From assembly GCF_014192335.1 (NCBI RefSeq), contig NZ_JACHXU010000005.1:124001-188000 (forward strand): a stretch of DNA of 64,000 bases, given 5' to 3'. Below the pieces are notes generated by a model that had not been told where the DNA came from, made no database searches, and saw only the letters and a program-made list of their open reading frames with translations. This document shows positions 1 to 9,820 of the stretch, piece by piece. Positions within the stretch are counted from its first letter, which is position 1. Every line of letters starts with the position of its first letter. The translations under genes were made by a program, and so were the position numbers. The stretch comes from Aporhodopirellula rubra. Its GTDB lineage: Bacteria; Planctomycetota; Planctomycetia; Pirellulales; Pirellulaceae.

Positions 1-1269
1 TGGTACCAAGGCGAATCCAATCACGGTGAAGGGATGCTGTACACGGAAAAGAAAAAAGCCCTGATTGGCGGTTGGCGTGAACGTTGGCAACAAGGCGATT
101 TCCCATTCTATTACGTCCAAATTGCTCCGTACCAATATGGAAACGAAGACCCCGCAATCCTTGCTCGTTTCTGGGAAGCCCAAGCCGCTGTTCAAGAAGA
201 AGTCGACCACACCGGCATGGTCGTGATTAATGACATCGCAACAATCGGCGACATCCATCCTCCAGGCAAACAGGAGGTCGGCAAACGTCTCGCAATGCTC
301 GCTCTCAAGAACGATTACGGTCGATCTGAACTCGTTGCGAACAGCCCCGAGTTTGAATCGCTGGAAGTAGTCGGTCGTCAATTGAAAGTCGTCTTCAACA
401 ACACCGCCGGTGGACTCAAGACACGCGACGCGAAAGCACCAACCCACTTCGAGATCATCGGTCCTGGATCCGCTGGCTTCCAAACCGCGACCGCGACAAT
501 CGATGGCGATGCCGTGTTACTCTCATCGGATAAAGTAGATACCCCCGTCGCGTTTCGATTCGCGTGGCACAAGCTAGCCGAACCCAATTTGATGGGCAGC
601 ACGGGACTTCCAGTCGGCGCGACACGCGGTGGTGAAGTCCCCGCATTCGTTGACACTCTTCCGATCGGCGACGGCTACGAAATCGTCTACGACCTCGACC
701 TTTCCAAACTCGGCGAAGACATCCACTACGATGTCGACAACAGCGACTCGATCGAATCATTCGATCGAATCGGCTATCTGCTCGAATTGGCGAGCGACGA
801 TGGAGCCCAACGCACACTGTTTGTATCGATGGACGCATTCACCAATGAAGTCGAAAAGATCGGTATCCCAACGTTCGCTTCCGGTGCTCACTTTCAATGC
901 AGCGTCGGATCACTCGACATTTACTCAAACGTCGATGGCATCACGACCGGCACCGGACTCGAAACCGGCAATATTGAGTTTTGGCCGAACAACTACGGCC
1001 CCTCCAATGACTCCAAGATAAAAGGAGCCAGTAACCAACTCTACGATACCGGCGACGCACCAAGCGCCCCTGTCGATGGATACGGAAGCATGCAGGTCCA
1101 TAACTTTGGAGCGAAACAGACTCTCTTCGCAATCAATAAATGGAACGCAGGTAACAAGGCCGATATCGGAATCGGAAACAGCAACGGCGACACTCGCGAC
1201 TGGACCTTCACGGGCAACGCGAGTTCCTACGACAGCAAACGATTGCGAGTCTACGTGCGAACGAAGTAG
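1..1269 (+). CDS. Sialate O-acetylesterase-like protein, 5' truncated
   Basis: The reading frame is open from base 1, so the gene starts upstream of the window. The first visible residues, WYQGESN, are a conserved block of the SASA/DUF303 carbohydrate esterase family, which removes O-acetyl groups from sialic acid and similar sugars. About 70 residues later comes [15 protein letters not shown], the family's conserved Asp-x-His region holding the catalytic His. The last 200 or so residues form an added C-terminal region rich in Gly, Asn and Asp with beta-strand spacing, of no family I can name. The N-terminal half with the signal peptide and the first catalytic block is missing because of the window edge. 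Probably exported. The family call is firm; the exact substrate is not known. Confidence 0.85.
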   Translation, partial: WYQGESNHGEGMLYTEKKKALIGGWRERWQQGDFPFYYVQIAPYQYGNEDPAILARFWEAQAAVQEEVDHTGMVVINDIATIGDIHPPGKQEVGKRLAMLALKNDYGRSELVANSPEFESLEVVGRQLKVVFNNTAGGLKTRDAKAPTHFEIIGPGSAGFQTATATIDGDAVLLSSDKVDTPVAFRFAWHKLAEPNLMGSTGLPVGATRGGEVPAFVDTLPIGDGYEIVYDLDLSKLGEDIHYDVDNSDSIESFDRIGYLLELASDDGAQRTLFVSMDAFTNEVEKIGIPTFASGAHFQCSVGSLDIYSNVDGITTGTGLETGNIEFWPNNYGPSNDSKIKGASNQLYDTGDAPSAPVDGYGSMQVHNFGAKQTLFAINKWNAGNKADIGIGNSNGDTRDWTFTGNASSYDSKRLRVYVRTK

Positions 1270-1332
1270 ACATCGTCTTTTCATGTTCCGTCGCTCGGCA
1301 CCATCCGATATGGTGTCGATGCGACCGGACCT

Positions 1333-4300
1333 TCAGTCCGCGATCAAACGAGTAATGCTGTCTTCAGGCAGCGTGTGCTTGACGCGTGCCGTGATCCGAA
1401 GCGTGTCCTCAGTTCCCGACGCATCGGTATCCACAAACTCGAATGCCCAAACGTCGGAATCAACGCCAGATGCCAAACGCAATCCGTGATCGATGAGCGT
1501 TCCCGCCCAACTCATCACGTCCCACGATCCCGACCGAATCGTGCCGTGAAAACCCGGTTCGAGGAACGCGTTTTTCTCGAACGTGACGTCTCCTCCCTCG
1601 CCACGATACGCGTTCACCTTAATCGATCCGATACCTCGCTGATCAACGATTAGTTTCAGCGTGCTGATCGAGTTCTGGTGCCAAAACCCAGCCCCACGAT
1701 TGTGCGAACCAATCTCAATCAACGCCGGGCCTGAACCGTCGACCGTAAAGCGTCCCTCTCCATCGGCATGCCCCAGTGTGACTCCCGATTGAGTCTCCAA
1801 CCCGCCTCCTGAGATGACGAACTCGGCGGTGCCCTCATAATTGGTATTCCCAATATCAAGACTACCGAGCGTCGGCTTGACAGATCGTTTCAGCCTCAGC
1901 TTTCCTCCGCTGAGACGAAAAATGCCTTTTGACTGAGCATCCAAACCGATCTGCAACGAATTGAGCGTCACGTCGCCACCACTCTGTTCGACCGTGCCGT
2001 GCCCACCGGAAAGCCCCACGCGTGTGTGCCGTGTCGATCGTGCCGTTGCCTCGAGTCTCCCTCCCGTGATCTCCAGTTCCCCCGCCCTGCCAAATTCGGA
2101 TCCGACATAGATCGCGTTGAGGTTGGGCGAAACTCCTTGCCCGTATTTCACCTTGTTGTCGCCAGTGAGATTGATGAACGCAGAGTCCTGGCTGCTCGGA
2201 AGCGAGTTCACAGTCCAGTTTTTTTGGTTGTTCCAATCGTTGTCGCCATCACGATTGCTCCACTCAACATCACGATAGACAGACGTCTGAATCGTGTGTT
2301 TCTTCGTATCGCTGCCCCGAGTGAGGACTTGCCCACTCGCCCACAGCAGTTCTCGTAGATCGGAATAGTAGACTTGCTGCACCGAGACATCTGCGTCGAT
2401 GGCCGAGACGGCCGCGACCGCTGCCGATTGACCGAGAACCATAAATACCGGTTCCATCCGGATGGATCCAAACGCGATGTGCGTCGCCGAAACGCAAACG
2501 GGGACCAGCAAGTTCTCACACTCATCCGCCTTCGGAACAATGCTCCGATAGGAGATCGGATACGGTCGCAATCCGTGTTCTTGAACATCACCTTCGTTTC
2601 GCGCCGCCCCGCCTTGAACGATGCGTTGGCAGTTGTGTGAATCCATCCCGTACGCCGCCATACCAACCGAGTCGTTGGCGACAACGTTGCCGCGACAGTT
2701 GTGCTCGGTCATCACGTAGTCTGATTTCATTCGCCGTGCCTCACGCACATACAACTGATTCGAAAACCCCTGCGTGTCCAAGAACTCATCACGACACGGA
2801 CCGAATGCTCGAAATTGCGATCGCAGGCTTTCTTGCACACGCGGACTCGTCGACATGAAATACCAGAAACCACGAACGTAATTCTCATGCGTTTGCCAAA
2901 TTTTCTCCCGCGTGGCGTAATCAGCATCAGGGTATTCGTAGTTTCCGCCGATGAAGTCCGTCGAAATGCCCTGCGAGTTATTGATGTCCGTTTTGAAGTT
3001 GGGCATCCAGACTGGATTGCAGAAGTTCTTCATCTTTGGCTCCATGCCCTTCGCAACGATTCTTTCAACCCGCCGGGCCGCCAACTCATAGCGTCCGGGA
3101 TCGTAGTCATCCGGGGGCAACAACTCCCGCCGGTTCGCAGCAACGTTGGTAAAACAGAGACGAAAGTTGTACGCCTGCACTCGATGATCGGCTTCCCCGG
3201 GCGTTCCACCATCCCCGTTTTGAACCAACGGAATCAATCCACTCGACCGGTCGCCAGGAATGACGTACGGATCAACACTATCGTAAATCTGATTCTTAGG
3301 CGTTCGATCACGGATGCCGTTGAGTGTCTCGTCGTACTCCGAGTTGGCCTCGCGACCAACGCGATAACTCACACCCGCCATCGCCATCAAATCGCCTTCG
3401 TAGGTAGCATCGATAAACATCTTGGCGTGATAAGTTTCGCCAGCATCCGTCTGCAGCGAAAGTATCCTTGTCGCGTCCATCGTGACACGTTCAATACGTT
3501 GCTCGCGTTGCACCTCAACACCCGATTCTTGCAATAGCTCTCCGAAAATTTTGTCCGCAACATGAGGCTCGAATGTCCACATCGTTGCACCTGGCCCGCT
3601 CACTTCCTGGAGCGTGGTTCGCTTTGACCGAAGCGAGAAAAACTCCTCTCGTGTTTCATGAACCCACGCGGAATCGTCCGCGTAGTGCTCCGCCACACGA
3701 CGGTAAAACTCTCGACTGAGCCCACCGATCACATCCTTGTTACCAATGTCGGTCGCCCCTAAACCGCCTGATGTCATCCCACCGATATACTTCCCAGGTT
3801 CCAAAAGCACAACCGATCGATTCATACGAGCGACTTGCACGGACGCGATCACGCCAGCACTCGTTCCGCCATACACCACAACATCGGCATGGGTTGCACC
3901 CTCTTCATGCTCTGGTTTTCGACCATGGTTCAGCAGGAGAGGCCGAACCGCTGAGGCCACATGTTTTGCAATGATCGCGCTGCCTTGCTCGCGTGGATGC
4001 ACCCCGTCAGGCGACATCCAAATCGGCTCCAACGGGAGCAACGAATTCAGATCAACGACGGGAACCTTCGCATCGCGAGCAACTTCCATCGCGGTCGCTC
4101 GATATTCCGTCATCAACTTTGCTAACCCGCCGACCTGATCGAACGTCGCCTTCTCGTGACGTTTGAAATAGGCCGCGTGATCAATAGGAGGCAAAGTACA
4201 GATAACGACACGACTGTCATGAGAGCGACACTTTTCGATCATCGTTCGAAGATTCGCCGCATAGTCACTCACCGGGACATGTTTCTTACTGTCCACACGG

Positions 4301-4629
4301 ATATCGTTGGTCCCAAAGAAAATCACCACCACATCGGGATTCTTCTCGATCACATCCCGATTCATTCGGCGAAGCCCTTCCTGCGATGTATGACCAGCAA
4401 CGCCAGCATTCATCGCCTTCACCCCTAACAACCGTCCCAAAATCTCAGGGAACCCACGTCGCGTAATACTGTCGCCAAAACAAACAACGGTCGTCTTATT
4501 TCGCTCGGCTCCCACAGCCTGCCCGACCTGAGATTGCGTCGAGAAACCGAGACCGCACGCCACGATAGCGAGATAGCGAATCCAAAGAAATCGCCCCAAA
4601 GCAGAACGAGCCTCCAACGAACAAATCAT
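1333..4629 (-). CDS. SGNH hydrolase / FAD-dependent oxidoreductase fusion with C-terminal beta-repeat domain
   Basis: This 1098-residue protein appears to have three parts. After an N-terminal hydrophobic segment, residues about 45-235 are an SGNH/GDSL esterase: GDSIT carries the nucleophile Ser, GTND is block III and DGVHP carries the catalytic Asp/His. Residues about 248-780 are an FAD-dependent oxidoreductase, starting with a dinucleotide-binding stretch around VVYGGTSAG and followed by GGMTSGG, typical of the FAD_oxidored family found beside glycan-degrading enzymes. Residues about 788-1098 are a Gly-rich beta-repeat domain that is clearly paralogous to the C-terminus of the FecR/LamG protein encoded just upstream. 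It is the third gene of a minus-strand run behind an ECF sigma factor, after a 190-base gap. Probably secreted. Substrates are unknown. Confidence 0.85.
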   Translation of the reverse strand: MICSLEARSALGRFLWIRYLAIVACGLGFSTQSQVGQAVGAERNKTTVVCFGDSITRRGFPEILGRLLGVKAMNAGVAGHTSQEGLRRMNRDVIEKNPDVVVIFFGTNDIRVDSKKHVPVSDYAANLRTMIEKCRSHDSRVVICTLPPIDHAAYFKRHEKATFDQVGGLAKLMTEYRATAMEVARDAKVPVVDLNSLLPLEPIWMSPDGVHPREQGSAIIAKHVASAVRPLLLNHGRKPEHEEGATHADVVVYGGTSAGVIASVQVARMNRSVVLLEPGKYIGGMTSGGLGATDIGNKDVIGGLSREFYRRVAEHYADDSAWVHETREEFFSLRSKRTTLQEVSGPGATMWTFEPHVADKIFGELLQESGVEVQREQRIERVTMDATRILSLQTDAGETYHAKMFIDATYEGDLMAMAGVSYRVGREANSEYDETLNGIRDRTPKNQIYDSVDPYVIPGDRSSGLIPLVQNGDGGTPGEADHRVQAYNFRLCFTNVAANRRELLPPDDYDPGRYELAARRVERIVAKGMEPKMKNFCNPVWMPNFKTDINNSQGISTDFIGGNYEYPDADYATREKIWQTHENYVRGFWYFMSTSPRVQESLRSQFRAFGPCRDEFLDTQGFSNQLYVREARRMKSDYVMTEHNCRGNVVANDSVGMAAYGMDSHNCQRIVQGGAARNEGDVQEHGLRPYPISYRSIVPKADECENLLVPVCVSATHIAFGSIRMEPVFMVLGQSAAVAAVSAIDADVSVQQVYYSDLRELLWASGQVLTRGSDTKKHTIQTSVYRDVEWSNRDGDNDWNNQKNWTVNSLPSSQDSAFINLTGDNKVKYGQGVSPNLNAIYVGSEFGRAGELEITGGRLEATARSTRHTRVGLSGGHGTVEQSGGDVTLNSLQIGLDAQSKGIFRLSGGKLRLKRSVKPTLGSLDIGNTNYEGTAEFVISGGGLETQSGVTLGHADGEGRFTVDGSGPALIEIGSHNRGAGFWHQNSISTLKLIVDQRGIGSIKVNAYRGEGGDVTFEKNAFLEPGFHGTIRSGSWDVMSWAGTLIDHGLRLASGVDSDVWAFEFVDTDASGTEDTLRITARVKHTLPEDSITRLIAD
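1384..2270 (-). repeat. Paralogous C-terminal beta-repeat domain, copy A
   Basis: This encodes about 300 residues at the end of the SGNH/FAD fusion. It opens with an NW motif (NNQKNW) and runs through units such as GELEITGG, RHTRVGLSGG, EQSGG and SLQIGLD to a close with SDVWAFEFVDTD and TLRITA. Nearly every motif has a counterpart in the same order in the FecR/LamG protein at 4823-5700. The pattern resembles autotransporter-associated beta-strand repeats. Confidence 0.8.
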
Positions 4630-4819
4630 ATGGTTGATCAGAATATGCAGGTAAACGAAACAGCAAAACGCGCAGGGAACCCTCGCGTGCTAGAAACAGA
4701 ACGAGCCCTCGCCACGCAACAAACGCTTAGATTGCTCGGATCGCTACAGGCAAAACGGGGCGAATTCGATCCGTCATAATGACGCTCGATTCGCAGAAGG
4801 CTTTGCTCAAAGAATTGAC

Positions 4820-7441
4820 TTAAGGCTGCGCCGTGATACGCAGCGTATCGGGACTCCCCGACGAATCGGTGTCAACGAAGCTGAAACTCCAAACATCGGT
4901 GTCGACGTGAGAAGCAAACTGCAAGCCTTCATCGACTAAATCACCATCCCATTTCAGGATGTCCCATTCTCCGGCACTCGGTGTTGCCTCAAATCCAACA
5001 TCGAGCAACGCACCATTGGAAAAGTGAACATTGGCTCCGTCGTCGGCAGTCGTTTCATGCACACGAATTTGAGAAACGCCTTCGTCGTCGACGCGCACCT
5101 TGAGAGTGCTTCCGGTATTCTGTACCCAAAAGCCGTCGAAGTCTCGGAACGATCCGATGTCAATCCGCGATGCTTTCGACCCGCGGACAAAGAACACGCC
5201 CGTGCCGCCGTCTCGGCCGAGAGTCACACCGCGACGCGTCATCAGCGTCCCGCCTGATATTTCCAAGAGGCCACGTCCAAGCTGAGGACCAATTTCCAGG
5301 CTACTCATCGTAGCACTGACACCGCGGGACAACAGGAGGTTCCCACCACTCAACTGGTAGGTCCCCTGCGACGACGGATCGAGACCGATTTGAAGTGTGT
5401 TGAGGTCGACCTCTCCACCGCTTTGCGTCACGATCCCAACTCCACCTGCAACCCCAACGCGGGTATGACGGTCGGAATTTCGGGTTGCAAACAGACTTCC
5501 TCCGGAGATTTCCAATTCTCCAAACCGACCTGTCTTCGATCCAACGATGACCCTGCTGAGAACCTCAGTCGCGCCACTGTCGAAAACGGCTTTTTGCTCG
5601 TCCGATGCATCGATGTAAACGTCGTCAGACCGCGTTGGCACGACACCTGCGAACCAATTGCTCGGGTCACTCCAGTTGTTGGCCTTCTGCCCCTTCCAAT
5701 ACGCTGCTTTCAGATCATGGAAAGCGAGAACTTCCGATTGAGAAAATGCCCGGTTGAACATCACGAACTCATCCATCCGGCCATTGAAATTACGCACCGG
5801 TGACATCACCTCGTCGCTGCCGCGAGGCGTCCAGTTACCCAACTCCAACTGGCCCGTTCTCAGAAAAGAAGAATCAGGCAATGTTTGAATGAAGTCGTGA
5901 CTGACCAACTCCCCGTCAATGTACTGACTGCACGTTCGATTGATTCCGTCCCATACAAACGCTAGTTGCATCCATGTTCCCAGGCGTTGAGGACCGATGA
6001 CCGGGTCGCTTAAGAAATCGCTCACCGAATTATCCCACTCGGCCGAACGACGCGCCAATCGCAATCGCCCCATCGGATTATCAGCGCCTGTTCGCGAAAT
6101 TTTCCACTGCAACTCGCCTTCTACCGCATCGCCCGACATCAGCAGTGAACTGAACGTTCGGTCAATCGACCCGACACGGATGGAAGTGATGCAAGTCAAA
6201 GATTCGTGCTCCCCGTCGACCGAAAACAGCACTCGATCGGAAACATTTTTGAAATCCAACGCACGCTTGCCCGTCCAACGCCCACTCGTCCAATCGCAGC
6301 CTACGATAATTCCATTCCCGTTACCTTCTGCATCGCGAGCGTGATTGCGGACAATCGTATCCTGATTCCCTCTCAGCCCGTCGTTCGTTCTTTCAAAGTC
6401 AAAATAAACGAGACACGAGGGGTCATTGGAAATGGCCTTACGACGTTGCTTCCACGATTGACGCATTTCATTGATAACAGCCCGCGTTCTTGAGTTGATC
6501 TCGGCTGTCGAAGGGAATGATTCCGAGGCCGCGGGAATGTTATTGAAGATACCGTCTGTCGCGACGCCGACTGCTTCCCCTTCGCGAAGCTCTCGCATCG
6601 GCAAGTCAACCACTTGAGAACTTAACTCCACCAGCCCATCGATGACGTGGACTTCCGCCGTCGTGTCGCCACGGACATCCATCGCAAATGCCGTCCCACG
6701 ATCAACGACTTTCACCAAAGGCGTGTGCACGAGGAACCCTTGCGCCGGCGGTGGAACATCGACGCTCAGCCGGCCTTTCTCACAGCGTATTTCCATATCG
6801 CTGATCACTTCTAAATCGGCCGGACCCTTCAGAACAATCCGAGCGCCGCGGTTGGTCTGAATTTCAATCAAGCCGTTTTCAAACTGAATTCGCCGAGCTT
6901 TCATCGGCTCTCCCACGCTCGGTGCGTTCAATGGATTCTTCCATTCGACGTCAACTGCTTTCCTCAGCACAGCGACCCAAACGTCACGCAGTCCGTCGAC
7001 AGGACGCTCATCATCCACCGACGACGATTGCCCTCCATCGAGAGAACTCTCATTGGACGCGTTCATGTCGGAAGAATTCAGTGCGACCTGATCACGCGTG
7101 CCAACGCGTCCGCCATCACGCAGAATCCAACTTCCGACCATCGCCAACATCAAACTTGCCGCGAGCCCAGCGACAATCCATTTCAATATCGGTTTGGCCT
7201 GACGCGACTCCGACACCGTCGGCAACTTGTCTCCACCTTCGCCGTCCTGCCCCAACACTTTAACGCCCCAGGCCTCCTGCCCGTGCTGACGCAAATGAGC
7301 ATTTAGTTCGGCACGCTGCCAGAAAAACTCTCGAGCCTTCGGATTTGCGAGCAGCATCTCTTCCAATTCGCGTTTCGTCTCCGAATCGAGCCCTTCGTCG
7401 AGGTAGAGGTCGAGCAGTCTTGCAAGTCGATCAATATCCAT
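4820..7441 (-). CDS. FecR-domain anti-sigma-like protein with LamG domain and beta-repeat C-terminus
   Basis: This is an 873-residue protein. The N-terminus (LARLLDLYLDEGL, then a helical segment to about residue 60) resembles the cytoplasmic anti-sigma region of planctomycete FecR proteins. A single membrane segment follows near residues 88-107 (IVAGLAASLMLAMVGSWIL). A FecR domain is at about 190-280 (FLVHTPLVKVVDRGTAFAMDV), and a LamG/concanavalin-like domain at about 345-570 is marked by FNGRMDEFVMFNRAFS. From about 583 comes the beta-repeat domain shared with the downstream SGNH/FAD fusion. The start is 3 bases after the stop of the ECF sigma gene, so the two are almost surely co-transcribed. 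Likely a membrane sensor/anti-sigma partner of that sigma factor (inference from the pairing). Confidence 0.85.
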   Translation of the reverse strand: MDIDRLARLLDLYLDEGLDSETKRELEEMLLANPKAREFFWQRAELNAHLRQHGQEAWGVKVLGQDGEGGDKLPTVSESRQAKPILKWIVAGLAASLMLAMVGSWILRDGGRVGTRDQVALNSSDMNASNESSLDGGQSSSVDDERPVDGLRDVWVAVLRKAVDVEWKNPLNAPSVGEPMKARRIQFENGLIEIQTNRGARIVLKGPADLEVISDMEIRCEKGRLSVDVPPPAQGFLVHTPLVKVVDRGTAFAMDVRGDTTAEVHVIDGLVELSSQVVDLPMRELREGEAVGVATDGIFNNIPAASESFPSTAEINSRTRAVINEMRQSWKQRRKAISNDPSCLVYFDFERTNDGLRGNQDTIVRNHARDAEGNGNGIIVGCDWTSGRWTGKRALDFKNVSDRVLFSVDGEHESLTCITSIRVGSIDRTFSSLLMSGDAVEGELQWKISRTGADNPMGRLRLARRSAEWDNSVSDFLSDPVIGPQRLGTWMQLAFVWDGINRTCSQYIDGELVSHDFIQTLPDSSFLRTGQLELGNWTPRGSDEVMSPVRNFNGRMDEFVMFNRAFSQSEVLAFHDLKAAYWKGQKANNWSDPSNWFAGVVPTRSDDVYIDASDEQKAVFDSGATEVLSRVIVGSKTGRFGELEISGGSLFATRNSDRHTRVGVAGGVGIVTQSGGEVDLNTLQIGLDPSSQGTYQLSGGNLLLSRGVSATMSSLEIGPQLGRGLLEISGGTLMTRRGVTLGRDGGTGVFFVRGSKASRIDIGSFRDFDGFWVQNTGSTLKVRVDDEGVSQIRVHETTADDGANVHFSNGALLDVGFEATPSAGEWDILKWDGDLVDEGLQFASHVDTDVWSFSFVDTDSSGSPDTLRITAQP
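4823..5700 (-). repeat. Paralogous C-terminal beta-repeat domain, copy B
   Basis: This encodes about 290 residues at the end of the FecR/LamG protein. It shows the same ordered motifs as copy A (NWSDPSNW, GELEISGG, RHTRVGVAGG, TQSGGEVDLNTLQIGLD, TDVWSFSFVDTD, TLRITA). The two copies also resemble each other at DNA level near their ends, which points to duplication of the module. Confidence 0.8.
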
Positions 7442-7444
7442 CTC

Positions 7445-7996
7445 TTAGCCCACCGCCTTCAAATGAGTGGTGATGCATTTTTGAAGCGCAGTCCTCGCCC
7501 GGGACAACACAACGTAAACCGAGTCAGTGGACCATCCCAGCAATTTGGCAATTTCCGCGGCGCTGTGGGCACGGGAATAACGCAACTCAACAGCACGTCG
7601 AGTGTGAGGAGCGAGCGCGTCCATACAGTCTTTTAACGCGGCCAGACGTCCTTCTTCTTCATCCGGCGTCATCGGCGAGTGCGACACACAAACCGCCTCG
7701 ATCACATCAGGGGACAACATCAACGATGTTTTTTGATTTCGGTTGCACTCTTCAAGCACCTTGTATCGAGCGATCGTGCACGCCCAAGCGACGAAGTTCG
7801 TTTCCCTCTCGTAATCCTCCGCCTTTGCGGTAATCGTCAGAAAGGTTTCCTGCATCACATCGTCGGCCCGGCTCATATTCGGCAACAGACTGAGAATGAA
7901 CCCTCGAATACGAGGCGAGTGCAACACGAAAAGTGCGTTCACGTGATCGCGATGGGTCGGGGCGGTCGAATTCAAATCATTGGCTCCAAACAACAT
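7445..7996 (-). CDS. ECF-type RNA polymerase sigma factor
   Basis: This is a 183-residue sigma-70 family protein of the extracytoplasmic-function type. Region 2 is visible in SRADDVMQETFLTI and NFVAWACTIARYKVL. Region 4, a helix-turn-helix, is in HSAAEIAKLLGWSTDSVYVVLSRARTAL. It resembles the planctomycete subfamily often paired with FecR-like proteins. I chose the ATG at 7996 because the longer reading frame adds 25 basic residues before region 2 that the family does not need; no strong Shine-Dalgarno decides it. It is the first gene of a unit with the FecR/LamG gene 3 bases downstream and the SGNH/FAD fusion beyond. Its target promoters cannot be read from the sequence. Confidence 0.85.
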   Translation of the reverse strand: MLFGANDLNSTAPTHRDHVNALFVLHSPRIRGFILSLLPNMSRADDVMQETFLTITAKAEDYERETNFVAWACTIARYKVLEECNRNQKTSLMLSPDVIEAVCVSHSPMTPDEEEGRLAALKDCMDALAPHTRRAVELRYSRAHSAAEIAKLLGWSTDSVYVVLSRARTALQKCITTHLKAVG

Positions 7997-8425
7997 ATCA
8001 ATACGCGGGCACGTGCCTCTTATACCTCGGAGCAATGAGCGACGCAGCTCATTCCTTAACAACAAAACCACGCCTTCAAGGTGTTTTTTGCGATCTAAAT
8101 GACGAAACCGCTCAGACTTCCCGCCACACGAATCTTCGGCAACAAAGCATGGGCAACCTGCGTCCGCAATGCGAACTCATCCGCTTCGTTTACGGCCAAA
8201 CAAGCCCCCCCCCATATTAGCCAAAACCCACTGGCCTGGCAACGACGCGGTAAACCCATCGAAGCTCCCGAAGTTTCGCGCTTCAAAATGAATTTTAAAA
8301 AGAAATTCGGCGAAAGATTGTTAAGAACCCAACTCAGTTCTCCATAGATCCACGGGCAGTGGTCCCCAAGCGTCCGTTAACCGGTTCCACGGATGCTTTA
8401 TTAAGCAATCTTTAACGAGGGAAAA
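7997..8425. other. Divergent intergenic region
   Basis: This 429-base region lies between the ECF sigma gene (minus) and the first DUF1559 gene (plus). It must carry both promoters, but I could not assign a convincing one. It contains a run of nine C at 8205-8213, and GAGGG just before the DUF1559 ATG is a good ribosome binding site. No gene was seen. Confidence 0.5.
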
Positions 8426-9685
8426 ATGATTAAGCCACAGAAAAAACTGGGGTTCACGCTAGTTGAGCTCCTCGTCGTGATCGCCATCATTGGTGTTTTA
8501 GTGGGGTTGCTACTCCCCGCTGTGCAGGCAGCTCGCGAAGCAGCTCGCCGCATGAGCTGCAGCAACAATTTCAAGCAAATCGGCTTGGCGATTCACAATT
8601 ACCACTCTTCGTACAACCAAATCCCGACTTGGTGTGCAGGAACATTCGAAAATGGTGGCGACTCAAGGAACCCGCCGACGGCGAACAACCTTTTCAACTT
8701 GAGCCACATTCCTGCGATCATGCCGTTCATGGAACAGCAGGCCCTTTGGGAGCTGATTTCCAACCCGTATGACACGGGAGGCTCCGGCAATCCCAATGAA
8801 ATGATCCAGCCATTTGGGCCTTACCCCGATTTGACTCTCGCACATCACGCCGCCTTCGGTGGGTATGAGCCGTTCCTGACCAACATTCCGACATTGCGTT
8901 GCCCGAGCGATCCAGGCGTAGGCCTTCCTGCTCAGGGACGCACGAACTATGGCGCGTCGTTGGGTGACTCGTTCCTGCGGGCGGACGGTAGCGGACTGGA
9001 TCGTAAGGGCGAGGTTCCCTTCTCCGGCGGCAGATCCCGCGAGTCATGGACGAGGCAGCAAGAGGGTGCCGGTCGAGGTTTCTTTAACGCTCGATTTACC
9101 GGAAGAGCGTTCCGGGATATTACCGACGGCTTGGCCAACACGATCTGCATGGCCGAGATCATCACCGACCTGGGCGATAACGATAAGCGATCGACACCGG
9201 CAGGCGACTCCGCCGGCCCCGGCTCGCGACGCAGTGGTGCCAACGTACTCGGCGGCAACCACAACAAGTGCAAGTCTCTGATTGATCCCGAACGTCCACA
9301 ATTTTACGACTTCTCACTTTCGAGTGGCACGATCGGCCGCGTCGGCGGTGCTGAACACGGGCGTGGTTACAAATGGGCCGCAGGCATCAGCCTCTACACC
9401 GGCGTGATCGAAATGTTCCCGCCCAACAGTGAGCTTTGCATTTCCAAAGATGCTCTCGGTACCGGACTGTTGCCTGCTGCCAGCCGTCACCAAGGTGGCT
9501 GCCACATTCTCATGGCTGATGGTGCTGTGAAGTTTGTCACTGATTCAATCGACACCGGCAACTCGCAGGACCCCAACGCTCGCGTTGTTGGAAACGGCGT
9601 GGATATCGGATCTGAAAGCCCCTTCGGTATCTGGGGCGCCATGGGCTCCTGCAAAGGTGCTGAAGTTATCGACGAAGAGTTCTAA
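8426..9685 (+). CDS. DUF1559 protein with type II pseudopilin N-terminus (copy 1)
   Basis: This 419-residue protein begins with a prepilin cleavage and methylation motif, [15 protein letters not shown], followed by a single hydrophobic helix and [22 protein letters not shown], the planctomycete DUF1559 signature. The middle holds Cys-containing blocks (RCPSDPG), and the C-terminus has the conserved HQGGCHILMADGAVKFVTDSI element. These proteins are amplified in Planctomycetes and are thought to be pseudopilin-like surface components; no function is proven. GAGGG 6 bases upstream supports the start. It is followed by a hairpin and a small lipoprotein gene, an arrangement repeated by copy 2. Confidence 0.93.
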   Translation: MIKPQKKLGFTLVELLVVIAIIGVLVGLLLPAVQAAREAARRMSCSNNFKQIGLAIHNYHSSYNQIPTWCAGTFENGGDSRNPPTANNLFNLSHIPAIMPFMEQQALWELISNPYDTGGSGNPNEMIQPFGPYPDLTLAHHAAFGGYEPFLTNIPTLRCPSDPGVGLPAQGRTNYGASLGDSFLRADGSGLDRKGEVPFSGGRSRESWTRQQEGAGRGFFNARFTGRAFRDITDGLANTICMAEIITDLGDNDKRSTPAGDSAGPGSRRSGANVLGGNHNKCKSLIDPERPQFYDFSLSSGTIGRVGGAEHGRGYKWAAGISLYTGVIEMFPPNSELCISKDALGTGLLPAASRHQGGCHILMADGAVKFVTDSIDTGNSQDPNARVVGNGVDIGSESPFGIWGAMGSCKGAEVIDEEF

Positions 9686-9715
9686 TCAAACCCGGACCGG
9701 CCGATACCAAACGCT

Positions 9716-9735
9716 CTCTCGCGATTCAGCGAGAG
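9716..9735 (+). terminator. Hairpin after DUF1559 copy 1
   Basis: CTCTCGC (9716-9722) and GCGAGAG (9729-9735) form a perfect 7-bp stem with a 6-base loop, 31 bases after the stop codon. No T-run follows, so it may be an mRNA processing or stabilising hairpin rather than a full terminator. It lies between the DUF1559 gene and the lipoprotein gene. Confidence 0.45.
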
Positions 9736-9820
9736 GGCTCTGTGGGCAGCGTCTTTACAACGTTCCTCACACCACTCTCCCGACAAATATCCATTCCTCT
9801 TTTATAAGTGTTAAACGAAC

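Noticed and set aside
4534-4779. 81-codon plus-strand frame between two minus-strand genes
   Set aside because: Mostly overlaps the start of the SGNH/FAD gene, no domain, no ribosome binding site.
4820-7441. Reading the FecR proteins as iron-citrate regulators
   Set aside because: No TonB receptor or iron transport gene is near; planctomycete FecR domains serve many ECF sigma systems.
8205-8213. Run of nine C
   Set aside because: Simple homopolymer; no phase-variable gene is placed on it.
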